Below are positions 7,011 through 15,437 of a DNA stretch of 64,000 nt, piece after piece (within the stretch, counting starts at the first letter, position 1; every line of letters begins with the position of its first letter). The position numbers and the translations under genes are program-made. Origin of the DNA: Euryhalocaulis caribicus (lineage in GTDB: Bacteria; Pseudomonadota; Alphaproteobacteria; Caulobacterales; Maricaulaceae); the NCBI RefSeq assembly GCF_000412185.1, contig NZ_ASJA01000006.1, positions 62,001-126,000 of the forward strand, read 5' to 3'. Under the pieces are notes generated by a model that saw nothing but the letters and a program-made list of their open reading frames with translations, was not told the DNA's origin and made no database searches.

Positions 7011-7637
7011 ATGCGTGTTGCCTGCTATATCGATGGTTTCAATCTCTATCACGCGATAGACGCTCTCAATGATGACCGCTTAAAGTGGACAGACCTGAGA
7101 AGCCTCGCGCAATCGTATCTCAGGGATGACGATGAATTGATCCGCACGGTGTTTTTTACCGCATTTAACACTTGGGATCAGGGGAAGCGTGGCAGGCATG
7201 TAAACTACACCAATGCCCTCCAGGCGCATGGGGTAGAGTTGGTGCTGTCGCGCTTCGATAAGGTTCAGAAACATTGTCATGATCAGGGCCGCTATTGCCC
7301 GCTGCGCGAAGAAAAGCAGACGGATGTAGCGATAGCGGTGGAAGTGCTTTCCGACTGCTATGAGTTGGGCACAGAGCGCATTGTCCTGATCACCTCAGAC
7401 AGCGATCAGATTCCTATGGTGAAGCGTGTTCGCTCCACATTTCCCGAAACGGTCGTTTATTTGGTTGCTCCGCCCAAGCGTCTGTCTGTCGCGAGAGAGT
7501 TAAGCGCAGAGTGTAGCGGCAAAACTGAGCTTACCGCAGGGCGGCTACGGCAACATCCCTTGCCGGCAACCATTAGAAACGGAAAGGGGAAGGTTATTGC
7601 CGCTCGCCCTGCCGTCTATGGCGGACACAGGGCTTAA
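7011..7637 (+). CDS. NYN domain (LabA/DUF88-type) predicted ribonuclease
   Basis: PIN-like nuclease fold of the NYN/LabA group, 208 residues. The signature YIDGFNLYHAI with the first catalytic Asp is at residues ~6-16; the acidic EKQTDVAIAVEVL and the ITSDSDQIPMVK motif supply the other metal ligands. It is predicted to cleave RNA with a divalent metal. The frame is open upstream to a TTG at 6897, but the conserved fold begins at this ATG, so I chose it. The C-terminal ~40 residues are basic and unlike the family core. Known relatives occur in phage and accessory regions as well as in chromosomal regulation. Divergent from the winged-helix-like gene, so the two may form one module. Confidence 0.8.
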   Translation: MRVACYIDGFNLYHAIDALNDDRLKWTDLRSLAQSYLRDDDELIRTVFFTAFNTWDQGKRGRHVNYTNALQAHGVELVLSRFDKVQKHCHDQGRYCPLREEKQTDVAIAVEVLSDCYELGTERIVLITSDSDQIPMVKRVRSTFPETVVYLVAPPKRLSVARELSAECSGKTELTAGRLRQHPLPATIRNGKGKVIAARPAVYGGHRA

Positions 7638-8002
7638 CGCCCTACCTGCGTCAAGGGTATAATCCCGTTAGATATTGCCTCACACGCTTCTGCCGTGTGA
7701 ACAAAGGATCCAATTCTCCATTGCTTCTCGATTTCTTTCTTTGCCTCTCTAGACCTATCTTGAAAATATTTTTGCTGTGATTCTTCAATTCCAAGTCCTT
7801 TAATTTCCCGTTCTATATAATAATCAAACTCTTCAAATAGCGTGTTTATTGCATTAAAAATATTTACGTAATTCTCAAACCGTTTAGACCACCATTTTTC
7901 CTTTTTAAATCCGCGCAGCCCAAGTGTATGTCCAACATAAGCACTTAGTAGTGCTATAGTTAGGGCGCTTAAGAAGCTTAAAAATATAAATAAATTTTCC
8001 AT
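7634..8002 (-). CDS. Small membrane-anchored hypothetical protein (122 aa)
   Basis: AT-rich gene. Residues ~3-27 form one hydrophobic helix (FIFLSFLSALTIALLSAYVG), followed by a long charged helical cytoplasmic part (ENYVNIFNAINTLFEEFDYY, EAKKEIEKQWR). The ATG overlaps the phhA stop codon (TAATG), so it could be translationally coupled to phhA even though its composition marks it as foreign island DNA. Its end overlaps the 3' end of the NYN gene by 4 bases, convergent. No family recognised. Confidence 0.6.
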   Translation of the reverse strand: MENLFIFLSFLSALTIALLSAYVGHTLGLRGFKKEKWWSKRFENYVNIFNAINTLFEEFDYYIEREIKGLGIEESQQKYFQDRSREAKKEIEKQWRIGSFVHTAEACEAISNGIIPLTQVGR

Positions 8003-8913
8003 TACACTTGCGGCGCGTCTTCCCAGCGGCCGCCGGCCTCGGCATATTCCTGCGTGCCTTCCTGATAGACCGTGTCGCCGTCCCGCGTCTTGCTGGCCGG
8101 GATGTCTTCCATCTGCTTGATGCGCTCATAGATCGGCGCGAAGTCCTGCCCCGTGGTCTCGTCCAGCAATTGCTTGAACGAATCGATCACGAAATAGGTC
8201 TGCTGGAAGTCGTCATAGCGGTATTCCGTCTTCATGATGCGCGGAATGTCGAACGCGATGCGGTTCGGGCTGCGCGCCTCCAGAGAGAAGACGGATTCGG
8301 CGTAGGAAGAGACGATGCCCGCGCCATAGATCTTCATGTCGCCCGGCTTGCCGATCAGGCCGAACTCCACCGTGTACCAGTAGAGCCGCGTGATATTCTC
8401 CAGCGTGCCGAACTCCATGGCGCGCAGGCCGCCGCGGCCATAGGCGGCCATGTAGTCGCCGAACTCCGGCAGGGCCAGCAGCGGCGCATGGCCGAACACG
8501 TCATGGAAGATGTCCGGCTCCTGCAGATAATCCATCTCTTCCGGCTTGCGGATGAAACGGCCCACGGGGAAGCGGCGATTGGCCAGGTGGGTGAAGAAGG
8601 GCTCGTCCGGAATCAGGCCGGGCACCGGCACCAGGTTCCACCCGGTCAGCGCCTCCAGCTTGGGGTTCAGCTCCCGGAAATCAGGGATGCCGCCCTTGTC
8701 GATGCCAAGCTGTTTCAGCCCGTCATAGAACTCGTCGCAGGCGCGGCCGCCCAGCATGCCGGTCTGGCGCTTGTAGAGCTTCTCCCACATCTCGTGCTCG
8801 CCGGACGTGTACTCGTCCCAGCACTGATCGATGGAATAGTCGTCATTGACCTTTCCCTGCTCGACCTGGCGCTGGACGACGGGATCGGATGTCGGAACGC
8901 GGAGTTCAACCAT
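8002..8913 (-). CDS. phhA: Phenylalanine 4-monooxygenase
   Basis: Non-haem iron, tetrahydropterin-dependent hydroxylase that converts phenylalanine to tyrosine, 303 residues, cytoplasmic. The iron facial triad is visible as His137 and His142 in HDVFGHAP and Glu183 in YWYTVEFGL; the pterin-binding region around GWNLVPVPGLIP is conserved. The single catalytic domain without an ACT domain is the bacterial form. It lies within a few kilobases of folB and a FolM-like reductase, which in other proteobacteria supply its tetrahydromonapterin cofactor. Its downstream side is the boundary of island 1. Start ATG preceded by AAAGGAGAT. Confidence 0.96.
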   Translation of the reverse strand: MVELRVPTSDPVVQRQVEQGKVNDDYSIDQCWDEYTSGEHEMWEKLYKRQTGMLGGRACDEFYDGLKQLGIDKGGIPDFRELNPKLEALTGWNLVPVPGLIPDEPFFTHLANRRFPVGRFIRKPEEMDYLQEPDIFHDVFGHAPLLALPEFGDYMAAYGRGGLRAMEFGTLENITRLYWYTVEFGLIGKPGDMKIYGAGIVSSYAESVFSLEARSPNRIAFDIPRIMKTEYRYDDFQQTYFVIDSFKQLLDETTGQDFAPIYERIKQMEDIPASKTRDGDTVYQEGTQEYAEAGGRWEDAPQV

Positions 8914-9081
8914 GCGGGATCTCCTTTAAAGGGCGTGAAAATTCTTATCGGCGCGAATCTACGCGGCATGTATGGACGATAAAAGGCCGCGCGGGCAGCT
9001 TTCGCCTGCGCTTGAACCGCGCGGCGCAAGCCCGTAAGCACGCTTCTTTCGCGCATTCTTGTCAGGAACAACACCTCGCCC

Positions 9082-9426
9082 ATGGCTCAAGTTTCCATCC
9101 AGATACAGGCGCTGAAGATTGTCGCCTCCATTGGCGTCTGGGCGCGGGAGCGCACGACCCCCCAGCCGATAGAGATCGACATCACCGCCTGGCTGAACGC
9201 CACGCCGCAGCATGACAAGCTGGAAGAGACCGCCAGCTATGACGATATCGCCAAGGCCGCGCAGATGGTGGCCGACCGCCGCCATCACGACCTGATAGAG
9301 ACGCTGGCCGTGGATATCTGCAAGGAAGTCGTGGCGATGGGGCCGGTGGAGAGCGCCGAAGTGCGCGTCACCAAGATCCCGCAGACCGTCAACGCCGAAG
9401 CCCTGACGGCGACCGCCAAGCTCTAG
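9082..9426 (+). CDS. folB: Dihydroneopterin aldolase/epimerase family (FolB/FolX)
   Basis: 114-residue T-fold enzyme of folate and pterin synthesis. It cleaves or epimerises 7,8-dihydroneopterin. The conserved residues are visible: Glu23 in IGVWARER, Tyr53 in ETASYDDIA and the catalytic Lys98 in VRVTKIPQT. FolB (aldolase for folate) and FolX (epimerase for monapterin) cannot be told apart safely by eye; the nearby phhA and FolM-like genes make a monapterin role possible. Transcribed divergently from phhA with 168 bases between them. Confidence 0.85.
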   Translation: MAQVSIQIQALKIVASIGVWARERTTPQPIEIDITAWLNATPQHDKLEETASYDDIAKAAQMVADRRHHDLIETLAVDICKEVVAMGPVESAEVRVTKIPQTVNAEALTATAKL

Positions 9427-9440
9427 ACGCTGCGGGCCGC

Positions 9441-10013
9441 CTAATAGGGTTCGACCTTCTTGAGGTCCAGCGTGTAGGCCGCATCCCCGGTGTCATTGAG
9501 ATTCTTCTCGGTCGTCAGGCGCCCCTCCACCCAGACCGGGGACCAGATATTTTCCACCGTCACCGGCTTTTTCGTCTTCACATAGACGATCTGGTTGGGC
9601 GGCGGCGGCGGGGAATGGATGCAGGCGCCGAAATAGGGGACCAGCAGGAACTCGCTGTACTCGTTGCCAGAATCGAAATCGAACGGCACGACATAGCCGG
9701 GCAGCCTGATATCCGCGCCGTCCAGCGCCTCGACCGTATTGAAGGTCCCGATCTGCTCCATCTGGTCCAGATCGCTGCCTTCCGCGACCATGTCGGGCGT
9801 CGTCTGGGACAGGGGCCGGGAACTGGCGCGCATCTGGCGCTCAAGCTCGGCCATGTAATCGGCGTACATTTCGTCCAGCTTTTCAAACTCGCCCTCCGGC
9901 ATCAGATCGTCCCAGGTCATTTCCTGCGGCGCTGCGGCCGCGATGAGCGGAATGAGGAAGATCGCGAAGGCAAAAATACGGATTCGGGCAAGGGGGCCGG
10001 GCATCGCCATCAT
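9441..10013 (-). CDS. DUF3299 family exported protein
   Basis: 190-residue protein with an N-terminal hydrophobic signal (residues ~8-28, ending AAAAPQ), so it is periplasmic. The domain shows the typical YFGACIHSPPPPPNQIVYV motif with a conserved Cys-His, which looks like a metal site. It overlaps the DUF2796 gene by 4 bases, so the two form an operon. In other proteobacteria DUF3299 and DUF2796 proteins travel with zinc or manganese ABC transporters. Here the operon is divergent from a ZIP-type transporter across a Zur-like operator, so a role in zinc homeostasis is likely. Confidence 0.8.
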   Translation of the reverse strand: MMAMPGPLARIRIFAFAIFLIPLIAAAAPQEMTWDDLMPEGEFEKLDEMYADYMAELERQMRASSRPLSQTTPDMVAEGSDLDQMEQIGTFNTVEALDGADIRLPGYVVPFDFDSGNEYSEFLLVPYFGACIHSPPPPPNQIVYVKTKKPVTVENIWSPVWVEGRLTTEKNLNDTGDAAYTLDLKKVEPY

Positions 10014-10579
10014 TCCACCTCCAGGACGGGCCTGGCCGGCGTCAGTTCTCCAACCGACGTGGATGCGCCGAGAAAGATTACCGTGATTTCCTGAAAGCCC
10101 TCAAAGCGGTCGAACAGGCGCGTTCCGGCGCTGCGGATACGGTCTGCCTTGTCGCAAGCGAACACGTAGCGGGCGACGATTTCGGCATGGCCGCCGTGGT
10201 GCTCGTGATCGCCGTGTTCGTCTCCGGCGTGAGGCGATTCATATCCGGGCGTGTCCAGGGTCACGTCGGACAGGGCGCAGCGCGCGCCCTCGAACGTGAA
10301 CAGGTCGTCCTGGCGGAGCGCCGCCAGCGCATTTTCATACGCCGACTTTTGCGCTTCGGTGCGCGGTTCGTGCTCAAACCCGACCAGGTTCGCCAGCGGC
10401 GTATGCAATTCGGCCTGCACCTGGCCGTCTTCAACGGCAAAGCTCAGCTCGGCGACGCCATGCTCATGGGCCGATCCCTGAAACGCGGCAGCGTCTGCGG
10501 TCAGGGCTGACGGGGCTATGGTCGCCGCCGCCATGAAAATTGCGCATAGCCGCCCTCTCGAAATTGGCGAACTGGTCAT
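10010..10579 (-). CDS. DUF2796 family His-rich zinc-associated protein
   Basis: 189-residue exported protein: signal peptide (residues ~10-31, ...LTADAAAF), then SAHEHGVAELSFAVEDGQV, the usual start of the DUF2796 domain. A His-rich loop, AGDEHGDHEHHGGHAE, lies around residue 120 and is a probable zinc-binding segment. First gene of the minus-strand pair with DUF3299. The putative Zur operator lies 64-78 bases before its start. Likely a periplasmic zinc-binding or zinc-sensing protein; exact function is not established. Confidence 0.82.
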   Translation of the reverse strand: MTSSPISRGRLCAIFMAAATIAPSALTADAAAFQGSAHEHGVAELSFAVEDGQVQAELHTPLANLVGFEHEPRTEAQKSAYENALAALRQDDLFTFEGARCALSDVTLDTPGYESPHAGDEHGDHEHHGGHAEIVARYVFACDKADRIRSAGTRLFDRFEGFQEITVIFLGASTSVGELTPARPVLEVE

Positions 10580-10642
10580 TGGTCCTTCCCGTCCCCGGCG
10601 CCGCTGGCCGTAGCGTTGTTACAAACGACATGTTAGGTGATA

Positions 10643-10657
10643 TGTTATAAAGTAACA
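10643..10657. promoter_or_regulatory. Zur-like zinc operator
   Basis: TGTTATAAAGTAACA is a nearly perfect palindrome (TGTTA-N5-TAACA) of the form recognised by the zinc repressor Zur in alphaproteobacteria. It sits in the 100-base space between the divergent DUF2796/DUF3299 operon and the ZIP-type transporter, ending 22 bases before the transporter ATG. A weaker half-similar stretch (GTTACAAACGACATGTTAG) lies just to the left. One site could control both directions. Confidence 0.7.
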
Positions 10658-10679
10658 TTAAAAATCCGGTCAATCGTCC

Positions 10680-11504
10680 ATGTCCGTCCTTTCCGCTTTC
10701 GCCGCAGCCTGTTTTGCTGCGGCGCTGATCGGCGCGCTGCTCCGCTTGCCGCGTCCGCTATCCGCCGCGCTGTCCGGTTATTCAGCCAGCATTACCGGCG
10801 CGATTCTGATCTTCATCGCGCTCGGCCACCTGGCGCCGGAGGCGGCGCGGATGACCCGGACGGCGATGCTGGCTGTCGCGCTCGGGGTTGGCGTCGGATT
10901 CCTTGTTGACCGGCTGGCGAGCCGGACATTCGGCGGCAACCGCGCGGGCTGGACTGTCCTTGCCGGTCTGGCCTTGCATAGCGTTGTCGATGGCCTGGTA
11001 TTCACCGCCTCGATGCACGCCCACGCGGCGGCCGGTCTTGGCGCGGCCCTTGGCATTGTAATTCACAAGGTTCCGGCCGCCTTTATCGTAACCAGTCTCG
11101 CGCGCGCGTCTGGCGCCGGCCCGGTTTTCGCCGCGACATGCAGCATCCTTGTAATCGGGGGCGTGTCCGCGCTTGCCGCCTTCAGCGCCCCCTGGGTCAT
11201 GGCTGATCTGCAAGCGAATGATCTCGGGCTGGTTCTGGGGGGCTCGGCCGGTCTGCTGGTTTATTCGGGGGCGGCGATGACATGGCGGGAGACCCGCCGC
11301 TTCACGCCGGGGCGCGGCGTCGCGTTCGGCGCGACCTGTCTCCTGATGCTGGCGGCGACCCTGGTCCTGCCGGACGTCCACTCGCACGCCGGTCACCAGC
11401 AAGCGCACACAGGCGCGGCGTGCCCCGAACGGCCCGGGGTGCCGTCGCCGGGACCGGCCGACTGTCCCGCTTTCGCAAAGCGGCCGGGCGCGGCCGCGCC
11501 TTGA
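10680..11504 (+). CDS. ZIP-family metal (zinc) transporter
   Basis: 274-residue inner-membrane protein with about eight hydrophobic segments. The ZIP metal-binding helices are recognisable: HSVVDGLVF at residues 100-108 (TM4) and HKVPAAFIV at 129-137 (TM5). The last ~50 residues form a hydrophilic tail rich in His, Cys and Pro (DVHSHAGHQQAHTG and two Cys), which may bind metal. A Zur-like site directly before the gene points to zinc uptake under zinc starvation. The ATG is very close to the operator and has no obvious ribosome site, so the transcript may have a short leader. Confidence 0.82.
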   Translation: MSVLSAFAAACFAAALIGALLRLPRPLSAALSGYSASITGAILIFIALGHLAPEAARMTRTAMLAVALGVGVGFLVDRLASRTFGGNRAGWTVLAGLALHSVVDGLVFTASMHAHAAAGLGAALGIVIHKVPAAFIVTSLARASGAGPVFAATCSILVIGGVSALAAFSAPWVMADLQANDLGLVLGGSAGLLVYSGAAMTWRETRRFTPGRGVAFGATCLLMLAATLVLPDVHSHAGHQQAHTGAACPERPGVPSPGPADCPAFAKRPGAAAP

Positions 11505-11516
11505 GCTGTTGTTGGC

Positions 11517-12272
11517 CTAGTCTTCGTCCCCGACCAGATAGGACACGTCCCGCTGGCGCTGCGACAGGTGCTCGCCGCCATCGATGGTGATGACCTGTCC
11601 GGTCATGGAGGGCGTGGCCAGGATGAACTCGACCGCCCGCACATGGTCCTCCGGCTGCGCGCCGCCCTGCATCGGGTTCATGCGGTGCGCCTTTTCGAAC
11701 TGGGCGTCGCTCTGGCCCGGCGCGGGCAAGGTCAGGCCCGGCGCGATGGCGTTCACCCGCACCGCCGGGGCCAGCGACATCGCCATCGTCTTGGTCGCGC
11801 CCAGCAGGGCGTATTTGGACAGCGTATAGCTGAAATGGTCCGGGTTCAGGGCGAACAGCTTCTGGTCCAGCAGATTGATCACACAGCCCGAGGCGCGCTG
11901 CGTGTGCGCTTTCGCCATTTCGCTGGCCAGCAGCACCGGCGCCATCAGATTCACTTTCAGATGCGTCAGGAACTGGTCCGGCGCCACGTCCTGCGGCGTG
12001 TCGGCCTCGAAAACAGAGGCGTTATTGATAAGCGCGTGGACAATCCCGATATCAGAGATGAAGGCGCGCGCAGCCTCGACATCCTCGAGGTCGAATCCGG
12101 CCAGATCGGCATGTCCCCCCGCATCCCTGATCTCGTCCCGGACCGCGCGCGCCGCTTCGTCCGAACTGTTGTAGTGAACGATCACCCGCCACCCGGCGCG
12201 GCCAAGACCAAGTGCGATCGCCCGCCCGATACGCTTGCCAGCGCCGGTAACCAGAGCGACTTTGTCTGCCAT
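11517..12272 (-). CDS. SDR family pteridine reductase-like protein (FolM type)
   Basis: 251-residue NADP(H) reductase. The cofactor motif is TGAGKRIG (residues 9-16), i.e. TGx3RxG as in FolM and PTR1 rather than TGx3GxG. The active site also follows PTR1: Asp136 (INLLDQKLF) replaces the usual Ser, then Tyr149 and Lys153 (SYTLSK), with the same Asp-Tyr spacing of 13 as in PTR1. It probably reduces dihydromonapterin or dihydropteridines to the tetrahydro form, giving the cofactor for PhhA nearby. The start ATG overlaps the uvrC ATG on the other strand (shared CATG at 12270-12273), and no ribosome site is evident. Confidence 0.82.
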   Translation of the reverse strand: MADKVALVTGAGKRIGRAIALGLGRAGWRVIVHYNSSDEAARAVRDEIRDAGGHADLAGFDLEDVEAARAFISDIGIVHALINNASVFEADTPQDVAPDQFLTHLKVNLMAPVLLASEMAKAHTQRASGCVINLLDQKLFALNPDHFSYTLSKYALLGATKTMAMSLAPAVRVNAIAPGLTLPAPGQSDAQFEKAHRMNPMQGGAQPEDHVRAVEFILATPSMTGQVITIDGGEHLSQRQRDVSYLVGDED

Positions 12273-14172
12273 GAGCGGCGCCCCTGAATCCGAAAACAAA
12301 GATCGCGCGGGTGATGACGCAAAGACGCCGCGCACGCAAGCGCGCGGCCCCGGCGTCATCGCCGACTATGTGCGCCGCCTGCCGGGAAAGCCGGGCGTTT
12401 ACCGCATGCTGTCGGAGACCGGCGACGTCCTCTATGTCGGCAAGGCGCACAATCTGAAAAAGCGCGTGTCCAGCTACACCAAATATGCCGGACACTCGAA
12501 CCGCATCTCCCGCATGATCCACGAAACCGCCTCCATGGAATTCGTGGTTACGGCGACGGAGACCGAGGCGCTGCTGCTGGAAGCGAACCTCATCAAGCGC
12601 TACCGGCCGCGCTACAACGTGCTGCTGCGGGACGACAAATCCTTCCCCTACATCCTCGTGCGGCGCGACCATGAAGCGCCGCAAATCCTCAAGCATCGCG
12701 GATCGCGCAAGAAACAGGGCGACTATTACGGCCCGTTCGCCAGCGCCGGGGCGGTTAACCGCACGCTGGACATTCTCCAGAAGGCTTTTCTGCTGCGCAC
12801 CTGTTCGGACAGCGTCTATGACAGCCGTTCGCGGCCCTGCATGCTGCACCAGATCAAGCGCTGCTCCGGCCCCTGCACGGGAGAGATCAGTGAGGCCGAC
12901 TACAACAAGCTGGTCGAGCAGGCGAACGACTTTCTGAGCGGAAAGTCGGTGGAGCTGGTCGCCGAACTTCAGAAGAAGATGGCCGCCGCCGCCGAGGACA
13001 TGAATTACGAGCAGGCCGCCCAGTATCGCGACCGCATCCGCGCCCTGTCCGCCGTCACGGAAACCCAGGGCATCAACCCGCAGGGGATCGAGGAAGCGGA
13101 CGTCATCGCGCTGGCCATGGAAGGCGGGCAGTCCTGCGTGCAGGTCTTCTTCTTTCGCGCCGGGCAGAACTGGGGCACGCGCTCCTATTTCCCGCGCCAC
13201 GACAATGACGCGGAAGCAGGCGAGGTTCTGGGGGCCTTCCTGGCGCAATTCTATGACGACAAGCCGGCCCCGCGCCTGGTCCTGGTCAATCACGATTTCG
13301 AGGAGCGGGAGCTGCTGGGCGAGGCCCTGACCGTGCGGTCCGAGCGCAAGGTGGAAATCCGCCCCGCCCGGCGCGGCGAAAAGGCCAGCGTTCTGGGGCA
13401 GGCGGAAAACAATGCGCGCGAGGCGCTGGTCCGCAAGATGGCCGAGACCTCGACGCAGGAGAAATTGCTGCGCGGCGTGGCCGAGGCTTTCGATCTGGAC
13501 GCGCCGCCCAAGCGGATCGAGGTTTACGACAACTCCCACATCATGGGCACGAACGCGCTGGGCGCGATGATCGTCGCCGGGCCGGAAGGCTTCGAGAAAA
13601 GCCAGTACCGCAAGTTCAACATCAAGTGGGACGAGACCGAGCCGGGCGACGATTACGCCATGATGCAGGAAGTCCTGACCCGCCGCTTTTCCCGCCTGAT
13701 GAAGGATGAAGAGAAAGGCTCGGGCAACCGCCCGGACCTTGTGCTGATCGATGGCGGCCGCGGGCAGCTTTCCTCGGTGACCGAGGTGATGGACGAGCTG
13801 GGTCTGGCCGACATCCCGCTGGTCGCCATCGCCAAGGGGCCGGACCGCGACGCGGGGCGGGAGACCTTCTTCATGCGCGGCCGCCCGACGATGAAGCTCG
13901 AACCCGGCAGCCCGGTGCTCTATTATCTCCAGCGCCTGCGGGACGAGTCCCACCGTTTCGTGATCGGCGGCCACCGCGCCCGGCGCAAATCGGCCGCCAG
14001 CCAGAACCCGCTGGACGAAATTCCGGGCGTTGGCGCGTCGCGCAAGAAGGCGCTGCTGGCGCAATTCGGTTCGGCCCGCGGGGTCAGCCGCGCCGCGCTG
14101 GCGGACCTTGAGAAGACCCCGGGCGTTTCAACCGCGCTCGCCCGCAAGATTTATGACTGGTTCCGCGAATAA
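12271..14172 (+). CDS. uvrC: Excinuclease ABC subunit C
   Basis: 633-residue nucleotide-excision repair nuclease. The N-terminal GIY-YIG domain is seen in [20 protein letters not shown], the UVR motif around residues 225-260, the RNase H-like C-terminal nuclease with [16 protein letters not shown] and [11 protein letters not shown], and the helix-hairpin-helix pair at the end ([17 protein letters not shown]). The start was chosen at MSGAPES, which gives a short family-typical leader before the GIY domain; the frame is open 12 codons further upstream. pgsA follows after 11 bases, a conserved alphaproteobacterial arrangement. Confidence 0.96.
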   Translation: MSGAPESENKDRAGDDAKTPRTQARGPGVIADYVRRLPGKPGVYRMLSETGDVLYVGKAHNLKKRVSSYTKYAGHSNRISRMIHETASMEFVVTATETEALLLEANLIKRYRPRYNVLLRDDKSFPYILVRRDHEAPQILKHRGSRKKQGDYYGPFASAGAVNRTLDILQKAFLLRTCSDSVYDSRSRPCMLHQIKRCSGPCTGEISEADYNKLVEQANDFLSGKSVELVAELQKKMAAAAEDMNYEQAAQYRDRIRALSAVTETQGINPQGIEEADVIALAMEGGQSCVQVFFFRAGQNWGTRSYFPRHDNDAEAGEVLGAFLAQFYDDKPAPRLVLVNHDFEERELLGEALTVRSERKVEIRPARRGEKASVLGQAENNAREALVRKMAETSTQEKLLRGVAEAFDLDAPPKRIEVYDNSHIMGTNALGAMIVAGPEGFEKSQYRKFNIKWDETEPGDDYAMMQEVLTRRFSRLMKDEEKGSGNRPDLVLIDGGRGQLSSVTEVMDELGLADIPLVAIAKGPDRDAGRETFFMRGRPTMKLEPGSPVLYYLQRLRDESHRFVIGGHRARRKSAASQNPLDEIPGVGASRKKALLAQFGSARGVSRAALADLEKTPGVSTALARKIYDWFRE

Positions 14173-14183
14173 AGGACCGCCTT

Positions 14184-14717
14184 TTGACCTCGCTTCCCAA
14201 TATTCTGACGCTCGGCCGCGTGGCGCTCGCCCCGTTGGTCGCCGCCCTCATCATCGCCGGCTGGCCGGCCGCCGCCGTGTCGCTTTTCATCCTTGCGGCG
14301 CTTCTGGATCTTCTGGACGGAAAAATCGCCCGCGCCATGAAGACCGAATCCGCCTCCGGCGCGGCGCTGGACCCCATCGCCGACAAGATCCTGGTTGCGC
14401 TGGTGCTGCTGGCGCTGGGCGGTTCCGGGATGCTGCAAACCTGGCACCTGATCCCCGCCGGCATGATCCTGCTGCGCGACATTCTGATTTCCGGCGTGCG
14501 CGAGTACGCAGCCAAGGCGGGCGTCTCGCTTGCCGTCACCGGGCTGGCCAAGTGGAAAACCACGGCGGAGTTCGTGGCGCTGGCCCTTCTCATCGTCTCG
14601 CCCATTGATGGCGGCGGCGCGCTCTATATGGGCGGACTCGCCGCGCTGTGGCTCGCCGGGGCGTTGTCGGCCTATACCGGCGCGCAATATCTTCTCTCCA
14701 TGAGGAAAGCCGGATGA
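14184..14717 (+). CDS. pgsA: CDP-diacylglycerol-glycerol-3-phosphate 3-phosphatidyltransferase
   Basis: Inner-membrane enzyme that makes phosphatidylglycerol phosphate, 177 residues. The CDP-alcohol phosphotransferase signature D-x2-DG-x2-AR-x8-G-x3-D-x3-D is complete (DLLDGKIARAMKTESASG, then ALDPIAD). Four to five hydrophobic segments are seen. The start is TTG with AAAGGA 6-7 bases upstream; no in-frame ATG is available before the conserved LPNILTLGR. The stop overlaps the response-regulator start (ATGA). Confidence 0.95.
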   Translation: MTSLPNILTLGRVALAPLVAALIIAGWPAAAVSLFILAALLDLLDGKIARAMKTESASGAALDPIADKILVALVLLALGGSGMLQTWHLIPAGMILLRDILISGVREYAAKAGVSLAVTGLAKWKTTAEFVALALLIVSPIDGGGALYMGGLAALWLAGALSAYTGAQYLLSMRKAG

Positions 14718-15436
14718 GCCAGGACAGCCGGGAAGACGCCCGCAAGGGCTCGCACCTCCTTGTCGTCGATGATGACGACCGCATCCGGTCGCTTCTGAAG
14801 GATTATCTCGGCAATAACGGCTACCGCGTCTCAACCGCTGCCAACGCGGCGCGCGCGCGGTCCCTGATGCTCAGCCTCGATTTCGACCTGCTGATCCTCG
14901 ACGTCATGATGCCGGGTGAGGACGGGTTTTCGCTGACCAAGGGCGTGCGGGAGAAATCCCGCGTGCCGATCCTGCTGCTGACCGCGCGCGGCGAATCCAC
15001 CGACCGGATCGAGGGGCTGACCGCCGGCGCCGATGACTATCTCGCCAAGCCGTTCGAGCCGGAGGAGCTGCTGTTGCGCATCGACGCCATATTGCGCCGC
15101 GCCCAGCCCGCGCCGAAGCCGGAAACCGTGCGCTTTGGCGATTTTCGTTACGCGCTGGAATCGCTGGAGCTGGCGCGGGAGGATGGCGAGGACTCGGTGC
15201 GCCTGACTCAAGGGGAGGCGGCGCTGCTGACCGCGCTGGCCGCCAATCCCGGCAAGCCGATGGAGCGCGAGGCGCTGGCCGCCCGCACCGGCGCGGGTTC
15301 GGGCCGCGCCGTGGACGTGCAGGTCGCCCGCCTGCGCCGAAAGATCGAAGCCGACCCCCGCGCCGCCCTGCACCTGCAGACCGTCCGCGGCGCCGGCTAC
15401 AAGCTGATCGCCGAGGCGGAAGAAGACGGCGGTTGA
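14714..15436 (+). CDS. OmpR-family response regulator
   Basis: 240-residue two-component regulator. The receiver has the acidic pocket (VVDDDDRI, residues 18-21), phospho-acceptor Asp63 (LILDVMMPG), Thr90 and Lys112 (YLAKPFEPEEL). The C-terminal winged helix ends with GRAVDVQVARLRRKIEADP...TVRGAGYKL. It overlaps pgsA by 4 bases, so translation is coupled. The presumed partner kinase lies 0.9 kb downstream beyond ilvE on the same strand. It resembles PetR-type regulators of alphaproteobacteria, but I do not claim the name. Confidence 0.92.
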   Translation: MSQDSREDARKGSHLLVVDDDDRIRSLLKDYLGNNGYRVSTAANAARARSLMLSLDFDLLILDVMMPGEDGFSLTKGVREKSRVPILLLTARGESTDRIEGLTAGADDYLAKPFEPEELLLRIDAILRRAQPAPKPETVRFGDFRYALESLELAREDGEDSVRLTQGEAALLTALAANPGKPMEREALAARTGAGSGRAVDVQVARLRRKIEADPRAALHLQTVRGAGYKLIAEAEEDGG

Positions 15437-15437
15437 G

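Larger units (their letters stand above)
4552..8001. mobile_element. AT-richer genomic island 1 between the PTPS-like gene and phhA
   Basis: The base composition changes abruptly right after the PTPS-like stop codon and returns to GC-rich exactly at the phhA stop codon, so the island sits between the 3' ends of two convergent core genes. It holds an IS1595 transposase, gene remnants, a candidate structured RNA, a winged-helix-like protein, a NYN nuclease and a small membrane protein, none of them core functions. I found no integrase and no convincing flanking direct repeat, so the mechanism of entry is unknown. Confidence 0.6.

Noticed and set aside
4552-8001. Similar AT-rich sequences at both borders of island 1 as attachment sites
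   Set aside because: The likeness (AAAATATGAA.../AAAATATAAA...) is what any two AT-rich stretches show. There is no exact repeat long enough and no integrase.
12052-14064. A 670-codon open frame antisense to uvrC
   Set aside because: UvrC is fully conserved on the other strand. The antisense product is rich in His, Arg, Gly and Ala with no recognisable domain, as expected for the complementary frame of a GC-rich gene.
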